Source of the DNA: Tubiluchus corallicola
Lineage: Eukaryota > Priapulida > Priapulimorpha > Priapulimorphida > Tubiluchidae
Direction of reading: 5' to 3'
Length of the DNA stretch: 64,000 nucleotides
Assembly (NCBI GenBank): GCA_030141605.1
Contig: JAQGDQ010000072.1
Span: 553,001-617,000, forward strand
A program made the translations under genes and the position numbers. Below are positions 53,601 to 64,000 of the stretch, piece by piece. A model generated the notes under the pieces. That model was not told the origin of the DNA. It saw only the letters and a list, made by a program, of their open reading frames with translations, and did not search any database. Each line of letters starts with the position of its first letter. Position 1 is the first letter of the stretch.

Positions 53601-53985
53601 AGTACAGAGAGGTAATAGAAAACTTGAGGTTTTAGCCTGCACATTTCTAACAGGTCAAGGCAATTTTAATGATTTTCTATTAATATTGGTTACGCAGACA
53701 ATAATATGTGCCAGTGTTTAGAGGGGAGGCAAACCCCACATTCTCTGCTGTTTCAATGTAAATTCGTAAGTCGCATTAAACGAGAAAACTGTGTACGCGT
53801 TTTACAGCGCCAGTATGTTAATTATATGTTAACTTGTCGTGATAATCTGATTTTAATTAACTTTGCCAATATTTTGTTAGATAATTTTATTTTGTCACTA
53901 ACCTAACGGGATTAATTAGTTTTAGAAAATTGTTATCAATGTCAGTTAGGAAGGTAATACTAATAATAATAATAATAATAAATCC
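50610..53985 (+). mobile_element. R1/I-type LINE, near full ORF2, ending in (TAA)n
   Basis: Order: endonuclease from about 50640 (YQINVNYFSVRSKRALDNYV, IAIQETK, VASVYIPPESPNQP, AVGDYNDRDFLW, GKGTIDLIISSSS at 51200); linker to 51750; RT at 51790-52850 with PSSFRPLSISSYFGKFTERL near 52240, CDFQRAFDSVWLDGL near 52450, GLPQGSVISPLLFIFY near 52620 and the catalytic YADD at about 52720; post-RT STILGVTIDNSLTFSKHI near 52940; and a C-terminal Cys/His motif (CQCLEG, HSLLFQC, about 53708-53757). The (TAA)n tail at 53955-53983 and C-terminal Cys/His motif fit the R1/I group. Lesions are few (about 8-10 stops or shifts), so it is the youngest-looking LINE here. Confidence 0.87.
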
Positions 53986-54586
<601 letters not shown>

Positions 54587-54636
54587 GTATTGCGTTTGGA
54601 TAAAAGCTATATATAACTTTTATCCAAACGCAATAC
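54587..54636. repeat. Perfect 20-bp-arm hairpin beside (TA)n
   Basis: gtattgcgtttggataaaag (54587-54606) and its exact complement (54617-54636) are separated by ctatatataa. The arms directly follow the (TA)n tract. Confidence 0.9.
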
Positions 54637-54639
54637 ATA

Positions 54640-56050
54640 CAAGATTAAGAGTAGGCGCTTCAAAACAGAATAATGATCTTAACACTTAACAGTCACGGAA
54701 GCACGGGTGGTACCGGCAGTATTACTAATCCAAGTTGTGCATGTAGTTATCATAGAGAAACTGTAAAACATTACATGCTCGATTTGTAGGCACTATAACA
54801 TGAGTAGAGTGAGCCTTGAAAGTAGGTTGTTACAATTATATCAAGAAAATTTATTTTCATGAGATATAAATAGTCTTTATACCCAGTCTAAACTCCCAAC
54901 ACGTTTTTCCTTCTTTCTGGCAATTGCGCACTAAAATATAATCATGACCAAAGCGTCACTTTACAATATAGTTCAGCAGCTTTTTGTTCATAAGGTTTTC
55001 AACTAAGTACCACAAATTAAGTAAGGTATATTTGATCAGTTAACAGCTGTATACCAAAGGTAGCAATAAAATAAAAATACGTTTATTAAAAAAGCTGCTG
55101 GCTTTCCGTTAATGTTAAACTATTAAAGAGCAAGGATAATAAATGAATGCGATTATGTAGGACATTCACGCATTATTGATATTATAACGAATCTCGGGTC
55201 CAGCGCGGATCCGTCTCAGGATGTATAGAGCGGCGTACAAGTTATGAGATATCATAACACACGAGAAAAGTTAAAAGATCCATAATACGAGTATAAAATA
55301 AACTTTATTGCATAAATAGCAGCTCCAAATCTTCGAAAAGAAGGACATGTGAGCAGACTTTTGTATAAAATTATCAAGTCTACAACATTCATCTTTACAG
55401 ACAGAAAAGCAAGGTTGAAATCGTCAAATTACGACATGCATTCTGCTTTATACAGGTACATTTGCATTACTGGGCTTCTCAACCATACCCATTACTAACG
55501 TTAGGGGTTGGTCAAAATCCGTCTTCGTAACACTACCGTCTCCTCAGTTTCCATTTGTTCACAAATGAGTTACAGCAAATGGTATTGAATTTTACTCCAG
55601 TTGAACCGAGCAAAATTCATTTAAAGTTCAACCAATCAGTTTAAGAAATTAATGCAAAGCTAAATAATTTTCTTCAGTTGTACAAAATGCAGGATAGTAC
55701 TTGATAAAATTTGAGATGTTAGTTATGAGCTTTTGTAAACAATACCACATCAAAACTAGTCAAAATTGCAGAAGTACAGTTTCAAGAAGAAATAATTCGA
55801 AAGTCTAAGTATGTAAAATCTCAACATACATGTAAGTATGCATTAAAATATGTAACAGTTAACTAGTCCAATTCCAACAGCATAAAAGTATGCGGAATGG
55901 CTCTCTGTTGTCCACGAAAACAGTTCAATGACCCACTTATTTGTGAACGCAGTGTAGCGCCATCTGTCGAGGCCATCCCAAAGAAAAAACAGTGCAGTAA
56001 ATTTTTAAACAGAAATCGCACTAGTAAACATGTGAACGTTGAGGCTTAAC
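54640..56050. other. Intergenic, nothing recognised
   Basis: No gene or element recognised. There is a stretch of mixed sequence around 55185-55215 with higher GC. Confidence 0.35.
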
Positions 56051-56054
56051 CTAA

Positions 56055-56525
56055 AAGTTGGTCATTCTCAGCTATCAGTTAATCAGCTACCACAATCTGG
56101 TCAAGATAACCCACTACAACTGCATCCTGGTCAACCAAGTGAACACGTACTACAACCTGGACAAGGCCACCCAGAGCAAAAACAGATGGTTAGTGACCAT
56201 AAGCCCTCCAGTAAGCAACGAGTTAAACGCTGTCCAGAAAAGTCATCAATTAATTATTAAAGGCTAATTTAAACGTTGTTAAGACCAAACAACAAAGTAA
56301 GCATTTACTGATGGGTGATAAAAACAATTCACCAACTAAGCAACTGCTAGAGCCTGAGAAGAACAATCCAACAAATAAACTGAACCTGTATCAAGGCCAA
56401 TCCCAAAGTCAGCACTCTAGTCAAAGCCACCTCAGTTAGCCACCAAAGCCTGGTCAGAATATATCTTTTTACAATCAGCCACAAAAGTCACCAGCTGAGC
56501 AGTCAAAGATTTGCCAGACTAGGTG
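56055..56525 (+). pseudogene. Decayed decapeptide-repeat coding sequence
   Basis: One frame at 56055-56260 gives repeated ten-residue units of the form (Q/H)(S/P)GQ....: QSGQDNPLQL, HPGQPSEHVL, QPGQGHPEQK. After an interruption the theme resumes at 56311-56523 (SPTKQLLEPEKNNPTNK, YQGQSQSQHSSQSHLS, stop, PPKPGQNISFYNQPQKSP). The 30-bp unit can be seen directly in the DNA (caatctggtcaag, catcctggtcaac, caacctggacaag). A Gln/Pro-rich secreted or adhesive protein is one possibility, but there is no signal peptide, and stops separate the parts. It may be a broken gene piece or two exons. Confidence 0.4.
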
Positions 56526-56566
56526 ACAAATTCGTGGTTGAGGCAACGCCATTACTGAGACGTGGC

Positions 56567-56575
56567 CACGGCAAG
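56567..56575. repeat. 9-bp target-site duplication, left copy
   Basis: cacggcaag directly precedes the left terminus GGTGAGGAC. The identical 9 bases follow the right terminus at 59831-59839. Confidence 0.85.
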
Positions 56576-56629
56576 GGTGAGGACTACTTTGCGTACTTCG
56601 CGTTGAGCGCACAGGATCATGGGTAAAAT

Positions 56630-57520
56630 GATGTTATTCGATGTGTAAACAAACCCTCGTGGCAAATTACATTATCGTCAGTTTCAACAACAATTTTAAT
56701 GGTGTAGAGTGCTGCTACTAATAAAAATGGTAAGAAATTGTAGCTGTAAACTAGTTGACAATTTTTCTGACAAGTAGAAACTGAGTTTTGCAAATCTCAG
56801 TTTGGAACGCTATTCAGTAAACTAAAATGCATTAGTGATTCATTCGTTAATTTAGTCTTGCATAACTAAAACTATAGATGCCTTCAAGTTACCAGAAGTT
56901 TCTAGTGACTAAAAGCTAAATATGGTACTCTCCATCTTTCTGGTGAAAGTGCAAAGTATTTTTTTTATAAATATGAAAGCTGAATAAGGAAACTTGTAAA
57001 AAACTCACATTATTATTATTTAATTCATATTTATACTCACATTCATATTATTTTTTTAATTTGCTATATTGGGTTCATTTTATTAGCTTTGTTTATTGTA
57101 AATATATACAGATTAGTACTAACTTTTTCAGGAATAAAAGTAATATACTAAGTGGTCCACTCACATAGCTTGGGTGGCATCAGTCATTTAATTTTACGGA
57201 AGGAAGAACAGCATGAGATAGTGGACATGTTGCCAACAGGAATATCCATTGACAAAATTGGACAACTTTGAAGCTAAAGTGTGTTGAGAGAGGAAATTTA
57301 CTTTTTACTGTACATAAAACATAAGTAGACATTGACAAGCTGCAAGCATCGACTTAGCATTATTGTAATTCAAAAGCTGTGTTACTGTTGTGGCAAACTG
57401 ATATGGTTGCAATTTTAACATGTGTAATATGAAGTCTGCTTTAGCTGTTCGTATTGTAAATGCTTGTCCAATTGTATGCGTAAATCAAACACTGTGACAT
57501 ACAATAGCAGTATTAACTAA
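56630..57520. other. Interior of the transposon, left part
   Basis: AT-rich, with no recognisable coding sequence. An atg followed by gtaaga near 56727-56735 on the plus strand is a possible but unsupported start-plus-donor. The part adjoining 57526 may be the 3' region of the GPCR transcript. Confidence 0.35.
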
Positions 57521-57525
57521 AATCT

Positions 57526-58230
57526 CTATAAGGATTTGAAATTTGGCTCCCCTGATTTACATATCAACATGTGTGCAAAACCTAGTTTAAAATGTTTGTG
57601 TTTCCAAGCATATATCAATGGATTGGCCATTGAGTTAATAAAAACCATAGCATAGCAAAAAAGCTCCACAGAGAAGTTTTCTTTTCTGTCCGTGGCATAC
57701 ATGAAAAACATGCCTGTTACATTAAGTGGCATCCAGCAAATTGCAAACGTCCCTGCAACGACGAACATTATCTTTGCAGACTTGATGTTTTGCAGTGGCT
57801 GAAAACTCTGTTGCGAAACTGGATTAATCTGTCTTTGGTGACGATTTGCAATTAACGTAATTCTTGCATAGCCAATGAAAACAAACAACATTGCTGTGAT
57901 ACCATATATGTCAAAATCAATGAAATGCATTGGATGTGTCATATTGTAAAAAGAACAAAAAACAAATCGTCTTGTCATGCGTTGCCCATACAAAATAATC
58001 AATCCAAGAAATGCTGCCCATATCCATGTTATAGCAATGAGAATAACAATGTGCGAAGACTGCATTTTTGAAAGGAAAAATGGATGTACTATTGCAATAT
58101 AACGTTCCGCCGTGATCACGATAAGGGTTGTGATTGAACATGTGCCACAAATAAGTGAGACCACCACAATAAATAGGCACTTATTTGCAGAAATAACATT
58201 CATGTGCAAGACGCCGTCTACAAGCATCAA
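57526..58230 (-). CDS. Class A (rhodopsin-type) GPCR, TM3-TM7 portion
   Basis: A membrane receptor frame of 234 codons without lesions. It begins just before TM3 and reads to a natural C-terminus. Class A landmarks are all present: Cys18 (position 3.25), exactly 25 residues before Arg43 of the ERY motif (42-44); Cys92 in the second extracellular loop, its disulfide partner; CWMP at 165-168 in TM6; NPLIY at 203-207 in TM7; then a basic helix-8 segment (HKHFKLGF). TM1 and TM2 are absent, and an in-frame stop lies just upstream of 58230. The frame opens with TTG-ATG; an acceptor-like gatgcttgtag would join at D5 in phase 1. It lies inside the transposon at 56576-59830. Whether it is a functional exon, a captured fragment or a truncated gene is unresolved, and the ligand is unknown. 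Confidence 0.8.
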   Translation of the reverse strand: MMLVDGVLHMNVISANKCLFIVVVSLICGTCSITTLIVITAERYIAIVHPFFLSKMQSSHIVILIAITWIWAAFLGLIILYGQRMTRRFVFCSFYNMTHPMHFIDFDIYGITAMLFVFIGYARITLIANRHQRQINPVSQQSFQPLQNIKSAKIMFVVAGTFAICWMPLNVTGMFFMYATDRKENFSVELFCYAMVFINSMANPLIYAWKHKHFKLGFAHMLICKSGEPNFKSL

Positions 58231-59588
58231 TCACCCACTGACGAATTAAGCAACAGTCAATTCGACATTGTTTGCAACTTTTTATATTTCAGAATAGCAG
58301 TGACAACAAGCATATTTAGAACAACTCATAAACTGCAATAACCTAAGTAATTCACTAATGATTCCACATGCATAGCAAACATGCATTAGCATTCCAGCTA
58401 CATAAGTATTGGCAGCAGTTATTATAAAATGTGTGTGATCCATTATAAAATATTCTAGAGGCTACCAGCAATAACACAAATAAACCAAGACAGCAAGTGT
58501 AGTATTCCTTTGTGTGCTGCTTTGTAAATACAAATAACTGCTGGTTTTACTAGTCTACTAGAAAACATGTATACAAGAAACTACATTACAGATAGCTGAA
58601 AAATATCTGAAAAATGAAATAATCATGAGCCATTTATCTTTTGTGTGGGAAAGAATTGTAAACTTGTAAAAACTTATGTTAACTCTCTCTGCTATTTTCT
58701 TATGTGAGGAAAAACTTTTCATTAGTAAGGGTCAGTATAACAGTAAAAATTTCACAACTGCAGTCATTTAAAATCGAAGACCACAAAATTATTTGTGAAT
58801 AAGACAAGAGTGAGCTGCCAAAAACTGCTCTTAATAAACTAAGACAACAGAAATAGTGGCACACTTTTGCAAACAGCAAAAACAAATGTTTCTTTATGTG
58901 CAAAAGACAACATTGTACTGACAAAGAACATTTGCACAGAACCCGATGTAGGTCATACCAAAGTATATAAATTATTTAAGGATACATGTGCAAATAAAGT
59001 TTAACAGGTAAGTGCATGTTCTTTCCACACTGGACTTTGACTTTCATTGGTTCTGCATCATTGCATCATAAAGTTCTTATTTTCCAAAATAGGAGTTTTA
59101 AAAGCAAAAGTCTGTCTCACTAATCAATATCATTTGGCTATATAACATGCAGATATAGGTACTATGCTAAACGTGCAGTATTTTAGTAGTTCACAACTTT
59201 CAACACCAGGTTAGCACTTATTTTTCATATCATATGCAGTTTCATATCATGTCATAGTAGTTTTTCTTATCATATGCAGTGTTTATGAATATAGGCCCCT
59301 GAATGACTATTAATATAGTAGTACTATTATAACAGAATTCAGACAACAAAATTCAAAAGACTCTGCATAATTCGATTCTCTGTAATTCAGAATATCGTTC
59401 ATCTCAGACAGATTCAATAGTATGGACTTCTTTTTTTATATCTTAATGCTTAAAGCAATTTAGGCCAACACTGCCTTTCAATTCAAAATATTTTACTAAT
59501 TATTATTAACATATAATTTGCAAACGCCTGCCATGTGCCACAACTCACTTGGCTATGACACTATAGTACTCCCAGACTAGACACTTAC
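58231..59588 (-). other. Interval between first-exon candidate and GPCR frame
   Basis: I searched the minus strand for a TM1-TM2 exon (GN..V and L..AD motifs) and saw none. The open frame at 58700-58924 does not look like a receptor. It is probably intron if the two flanking exons belong together. Confidence 0.4.
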
Positions 59589-59721
59589 CGACGTCATCGC
59601 TAAATCGCTTCTGCTGCGACTCAACTACATAATGAGTTGTAGTATCCAATTCATGTTGTTTGATCACTCGAACGCAATCAATCACATCGGATACTACAAC
59701 AGTCTTGTATGCAGCAGCCAT
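59589..59721 (-). CDS. Candidate first coding exon of unknown gene
   Basis: Just inside the transposon's right terminus, the minus strand has ATG at 59721 (context gaacagaaaATGG) and 44 open codons starting MAAAYKTVVVSDVIDCVRVI and ending QKRFSDDV, then G and a consensus donor GTAAGT (59588-59583). The exon ends in phase 1. The composition is protein-like with no low complexity, but I do not recognise the family. It could be the N-terminus of the element's own gene or of a captured host gene. The GPCR frame at 57526-58230 has an acceptor-like site in the matching phase. Confidence 0.5.
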
Positions 59722-59830
59722 TTTCTGTTCTTGGTTGAATTTCGCGCGTACCCATAGTCGTGTGCGCAAAATCCGAATCATGCCCACAATTCTGTGCGCT
59801 CAACGCGAAGTACGGAAAGTAGTCCTCACC

Positions 59831-59839
59831 CACGGCAAG
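59831..59839. repeat. 9-bp target-site duplication, right copy
   Basis: cacggcaag immediately after the right terminus, identical to 56567-56575. Confidence 0.85.
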
Positions 59840-61150
59840 CGGCCACCGAAGGAAAAACCGTTAATGACGTCATTAAAATCGGATACATACTAAGTAGATG
59901 ACATACTAAATAGTGCAACATTATAATTTAGAAATTTATGTAAGTATCTAAATCTGTGCAATAATCAAACTTAAAAAAATAAAACAAGAAGTTACAACTG
60001 TTTCTACTTTTAGATGTGCACATATCAGTTAAAATCTTCCGTTTGTTGTAAATGTCTAACTGTAAATTTAGCATTTGCTGTGTTTGTAAAACTACCAAAA
60101 AAATAAAAAAACGTTCGTTTCGTAAAAAATAAAACAAGAACATTAAATTATGTAATTTTTTCATGTATTTTTTAATAATAAAGTTATAAATTACGCACAG
60201 ATTTTCGGAAATGCACAATGCTTACGTCTATGATTTGCTGATTAACCCATTTTGCAATCAGGAAAATACGCAGTTTAGTTTAGTTTATGGCTTTGCAAGT
60301 CAGATAAAAACAACTATTTGATTAACTTTAAATAAGGAGAAAACAAAATGTTTCTCGCCAGTTTTTATAAATCTCAAATGTGGTCAAAATTAATTCAAAT
60401 GTGGTCAAAACTTACGTTATACATCAATGTAATATTAACTAATTCTGCGCTATTTTTCTGGTTATAATCATGGTTAAAAGATGCTTTTGGGACTTATGTG
60501 ACTCGGGCATTCAACATAAGGGTCGTTTATGAATAGAACAGCCAAATTTATTCCATTTCCGTAGCCTGACAAACGGAAAAATGCAAAAACTGAATAAATC
60601 TTGCAGACGATCACATGATCAGTTAACATAGAAAAATACATCGCAGGCTTGTTGTTCGTATGTTTAAAGGCAAGAGAGACTTAATATTTTTGTTGCTCAT
60701 TTATTGTAAAGCAAGGCTAACTGGCTTAGTTTCTTTATTATACTTATGTCTCTGTATTTTGTAGTGCTTTGAAACTTCGTTTCTACATTCTGTTTAAATT
60801 GAAAAGTCATTTTTTGGCTACTTGAAGTGTTAATTTCGTGTAAAAATAGCTGCTGCTCTGCAAATTGGTGTTTATGAAAAAGTGCAATCAGTTTATCTGC
60901 TGTTAGACATTAGTTGCGACTGTCATGTTGTTTAGTTTAGTTTAGCTTAGATAGTTGTTGTCAAGCGTGAGCTGTTGTCCCGAATGCTGCTCAGCGTGCT
61001 GACGAGACTAATATGTTTGACGTCAAATAGGAGGAGGAGTTGTAAGCGAAGGATTAGGGTGCGTAAGGTTACAACTTTTGCTCTGTTTCTACGAAGTGTT
61101 GTGCCTTCGTCACTCTATGATAACTAATCTTGGGTTTGCTGATTCCCCAA
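59840..61150. other. Intergenic or retroelement 3' flank
   Basis: No gene recognised. The mixed-composition part near 60955-61130 could be the long terminal repeat or 3' untranslated part of the Ty3/Gypsy remnant that follows, but I could not find a matching second copy. Confidence 0.35.
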
Positions 61151-62830
61151 TCTCTGTCCCCTGGCGCTTCTTCTCACACAGGTAAACATCTTTGCCATTT
61201 TTCAACTCTGGGAGGATTCTTGTACTTCTGTTGAAACTTTCCAATGATTGTTGCACATGATTTCTTCCTTGGAGTGAACTTATAGTCGCCTGATATATTT
61301 ATAATCGAAATGAAGTCTTGGGATTTGCGTTTTAAGTTAACGCCCCATCGGTTCAGATGACGAACGTACATTTTGCAAAGGAGTAGTTTGACACTCCAAC
61401 AGGGCTAAGTATGAACCCTCTCGTGTTGACTTGCTAAGGATTGTCTTTAACGCGCAACTCTCTGGAAATCTGCTTCACCGGTACTTTGTGGATATTTCGG
61501 CTAATTAGTTACTGATGTGAGTCCGCACGTCTTTGTAAATTGCCGAAATTCATGGCAGTCGTTGTCACTAGGGATGATCTCGGGTATGCAATTTTGACTT
61601 GAGATGGTGATGGTTTCTTTGACTTCCAGTGACTCAAGTTTCCGAAGTTCAATGTACCAAGAACAGTAGTCAACAATGAGACTTCCTTTCAAACTGAAAA
61701 AGGTCACATCCGACTTTTTGGAAAGAGTTTTTAGGGAACTTTTCAGGCATTAATGATTCCTTCTGCAAAGGTTGATGTTTTGCACGCGTATGGCATTTTT
61801 AAATCATGTTCTCGATTTGGGCAGATATCCCTGACCAATATGCTAAAGAACGTGCTAGGCTGTGACATTTGTTATTGCCTAAGTGTCCTTCGTTTATCTT
61901 GTCCAGTCTAGTAGAATTTCCAGTCTCATGGATCTGGGTATGACTAAACGATTGTCAAACATGAGATGGTTATCATTTCTACTCAAGCGCTTCTGCTCTG
62001 ACCAGTATGGTTGTAGGCTGGAGTGAAGAGCATAACCTGGCCAACCGTGCTTTACGTAGTTGATGATTTCCTGAAGCTCTTCATCTTTTTGCTGTTTTTG
62101 AATCTCTAACAGTTTTGCTCTTGAAGCTGGGATTCCTCGACTGTTTGAGTTGCAAAATCCTTCTATAAAGATCAGGTCACAAGTCATCCTTATCAGGTGT
62201 GCCTGGCTGAGGATATCGGCAGAAGTCTGGTCTTTCCCAGGTACGTGTTCTATTGTGTAACTGAAACCCATCAAACATAGTCTGAACCTCATAATTCTAG
62301 GAAACATTTTACACAAATCATAGGTACTAAGCAAGGGCATAAGCGGTTCTTTGGTTTCTTGCGATGCGGACCTTCATGTCTTGGATGTGGAGTCTGGACT
62401 TCTCCCAAGCCCAGGTAGTAGCAAGGAGTAGCTTCTTTTTGAATGACGGCATATCGTTTCTCCATTTCAGTCAAGGAACGTGAAGCATAACCAATGCCAT
62501 CAAGTTCTTGAAGAGTATGGTACCTTAAATCATAGTTAAACATGCAGAGTCTGTTTGTGAGTTGGCCTACTCAGGCTTAGCTTAGAGTTGGATGAGCTAT
62601 ATGCCCTTTGGTAGTTACCACATCTACTACATTTTGCATCATTTGCTAAACATTTATCTCTCAGATGAAATTTTCCAACCCAATTCGAACAATTTGCAAT
62701 GGGTTTATTTACTGGGTCTGGTACCTTAGTGTTTACAGCCTCTACTTTCATCTGTGAAGTGGCTCCACGTAACTTGTCTTTTTTTGCTTTTCGGCCTCGT
62801 GTTGTCTGGCAAACATAAGCTTCAAAGAGC
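61150..62830 (-). mobile_element. Ty3/Gypsy retrotransposon remnant, internally deleted
   Basis: Minus-strand order: a gag-type CCHC-like segment near 62690-62620 (CSNWVGKFHLRDKC, KCSRCGNYQR); then directly RNase H (GIGYASRSLTEMEKRYAVIQ near 62500, SYTIEHVPGKDQTSADILSQ near 62240); the integrase zinc-binding region (FDNRLVIPRSMRL, then HLGNNKC and further Cys, 61960-61820); broken integrase core (PSDNDCHEFRQFTKTCGL near 61560); and a LLECQTTPLQNVRSSSEP-like C-terminal part near 61400. Protease and reverse transcriptase are missing between gag and RNase H. Frames are broken throughout, so it is inactive. Confidence 0.82.
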
Positions 62831-64000
62831 TTTTAGACCGAATGTCTACAACTCCATAACAGAGACTATTATTATCAAGTATAATTTAGCCGTTGCTTCG
62901 TGAGAGCAGTTTTTTATGAACCAATGCAAAATGCAGCAAACTTTTACTGTCCTGAAGGAATTAAAGACTTGCTGTCAGTTAGTATAATGGTTGACTGTAG
63001 AAGTGTATTATAGAGCTGCGTGTAACCTACTATAGCAAACCAAAATTTCTCAATGTTACTTGAACAGATGTTGTGTGTTCCACATTACTTATGTTTAGCA
63101 TAATATGGCCTTATAAGACAAAGCTAAAGAAGTTAATGGTGGCTAAACTAAAGGCTGGCTTTAGGTAGATAAGATAGTATAGATTGTGCAGATCAAGTGG
63201 AATGTGAAATGCGCGATAATTTTGCGTTTTAACTAAAGAAGTAATAATTATTATTGTTGACTGCGCTCATAAAGCTTCTTGACAAACCAAACTATTTTTA
63301 CATGAAGTATATCTTTTGTAAATAAATTTGTACAAACTCTGGAAAAAATTTTTATTGTGGGATAGTCAGCCAAATAAGATGGTCGACAGTTGAGCAGAAG
63401 GTGCTGATACGCATGTCATGGCGTACGTGTGAAGAAAACGTAAAAAAACAGTAGTAAAAGTGAAATTATAGACTTAAGTAACTCGCACGGTATCTAATAT
63501 TCATTGTGCTTCATGCCGGTTGTCATTACAGAACAGGTGCTGAAGTGAAAAATGCACCTGCCCATCAACCCACTGAACCAACGGTTTTTATACCTGGTAT
63601 TCAATACCACTATGCAGTGGCTTCGTATGGACGAGACGACCACAATGTAGAGGGGTGAGTTATAAATAAATGGCATTTTACCCTCTTAGCAGTATAGTTG
63701 AATCTCTCAAATAGACATTATTCTACATTCTCTACATTGGTAGTCTTAGCATTTTTATCATATATAAATTAAATTTTTACAAATTGTAAACAAAATGAAC
63801 CAAATCTTGCTCAGCCCTAGATATAGATCGCAACGCAGTGGAAAATAGAAATTGGTTGCTTGTTCTCTAACTTTTCATCTGATGCTCGTGGAGAATGCCC
63901 GTTAGTACAAAAAACAAGACATACCGGCTTTTACAACATACACGATCATGCGCATGGTGGGATTCTGGGCAACATTATGATTTTATGAATCAGGCCATAC
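62831..64000. other. Terminal stretch, nothing recognised
   Basis: No gene family or repeat recognised. The 5' end of the Ty3/Gypsy element may lie at the left side of this stretch. A short open frame at 63494-63676 has no support. Confidence 0.35.

Larger units (their letters stand above)
56576..59830. mobile_element. 3.26-kb inverted-repeat transposon carrying GPCR sequence
   Basis: The left end GGTGAGGACTACTTTGCGTA and the complement of the right end GGTGAGGACTACTTTCCGTA are the start of 48-bp inverted termini that match at 44 positions (56576-56623 and 59783-59830). The element is bracketed by the perfect 9-bp duplication cacggcaag. Termini beginning GG with a 9-bp duplication suit MULE-type or Merlin-type elements; I cannot choose. 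The termini are rich in CG dinucleotides, unlike the surrounding DNA. No transposase is recognised inside. It contains a first-exon-like segment (59721-59589) and a GPCR reading frame (58230-57526), both on the minus strand. I infer a non-autonomous element that captured gene sequence. Confidence 0.8.

Noticed and set aside
58700-58924. Missing TM1-TM2 exon of the GPCR
   Set aside because: The frame is hydrophobic in part but lacks the GN..V and L..AD landmarks.

Overview
The window is animal nuclear DNA. The genes are AT-rich and intron-bearing, with GT-AG splice sites, and metazoan-specific families are present: a Janus kinase, a carbohydrate sulfotransferase and a class A GPCR. There are no operons or Shine-Dalgarno sites. 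Abundant CR1/L2-like and R1/I-like LINEs, a Ty3/Gypsy remnant, hAT-like pieces and several short inverted-repeat DNA transposons suggest an invertebrate. The phylum cannot be fixed from the sequence alone.

Layout. 1-2.6 kb: non-coding, with a 45-bp minisatellite. 2.66-8.04 kb (minus): uridine phosphorylase, seven exons placed here by phase and splice sites; the first coding exon was not found. 8.4-13.4 kb (plus): an orphan exon-like ORF, then decayed LINE pieces. 13.55-14.30 kb: an inverted-repeat element whose second copy lies at 23.04-23.71 kb in the opposite orientation. 17.25-20.79 kb (minus): a complete JAK coding sequence in one exon. 22.1-25.9 kb: nested inverted-repeat elements. 26-38 kb: LINE remnants on both strands, a perfect 124-bp palindrome, a frameshifted gene fragment and a tRNA-like repeat. 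38.88-39.91 kb (minus): a sulfotransferase. 40.7-46.3 kb: two minus-strand LINE remnants. 46.5-48.9 kb: a degenerate array with a period of about 310 bp. 50.6-54.0 kb (plus): an R1/I-type LINE ending in (TAA)n. 56.06-56.53 kb: a decayed decapeptide-repeat reading frame. 56.58-59.83 kb: a 3,255-bp element with 48-bp inverted termini and a perfect 9-bp target duplication. 61.15-62.83 kb (minus): an internally deleted Ty3/Gypsy remnant.

The three best-supported host genes (uridine salvage, JAK signalling, glycan sulfation) share no pathway; they are ordinary neighbours in a repeat-rich region. The most unusual object is the 56.58-59.83 kb element. It carries an intact GPCR reading frame covering TM3 to TM7 only. 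Just inside its right end is a well-formed first exon (ATG plus strong splice donor) whose phase matches a possible acceptor in front of the GPCR frame. This looks like gene capture by a cut-and-paste transposon, but it is inference and needs comparison with other copies.
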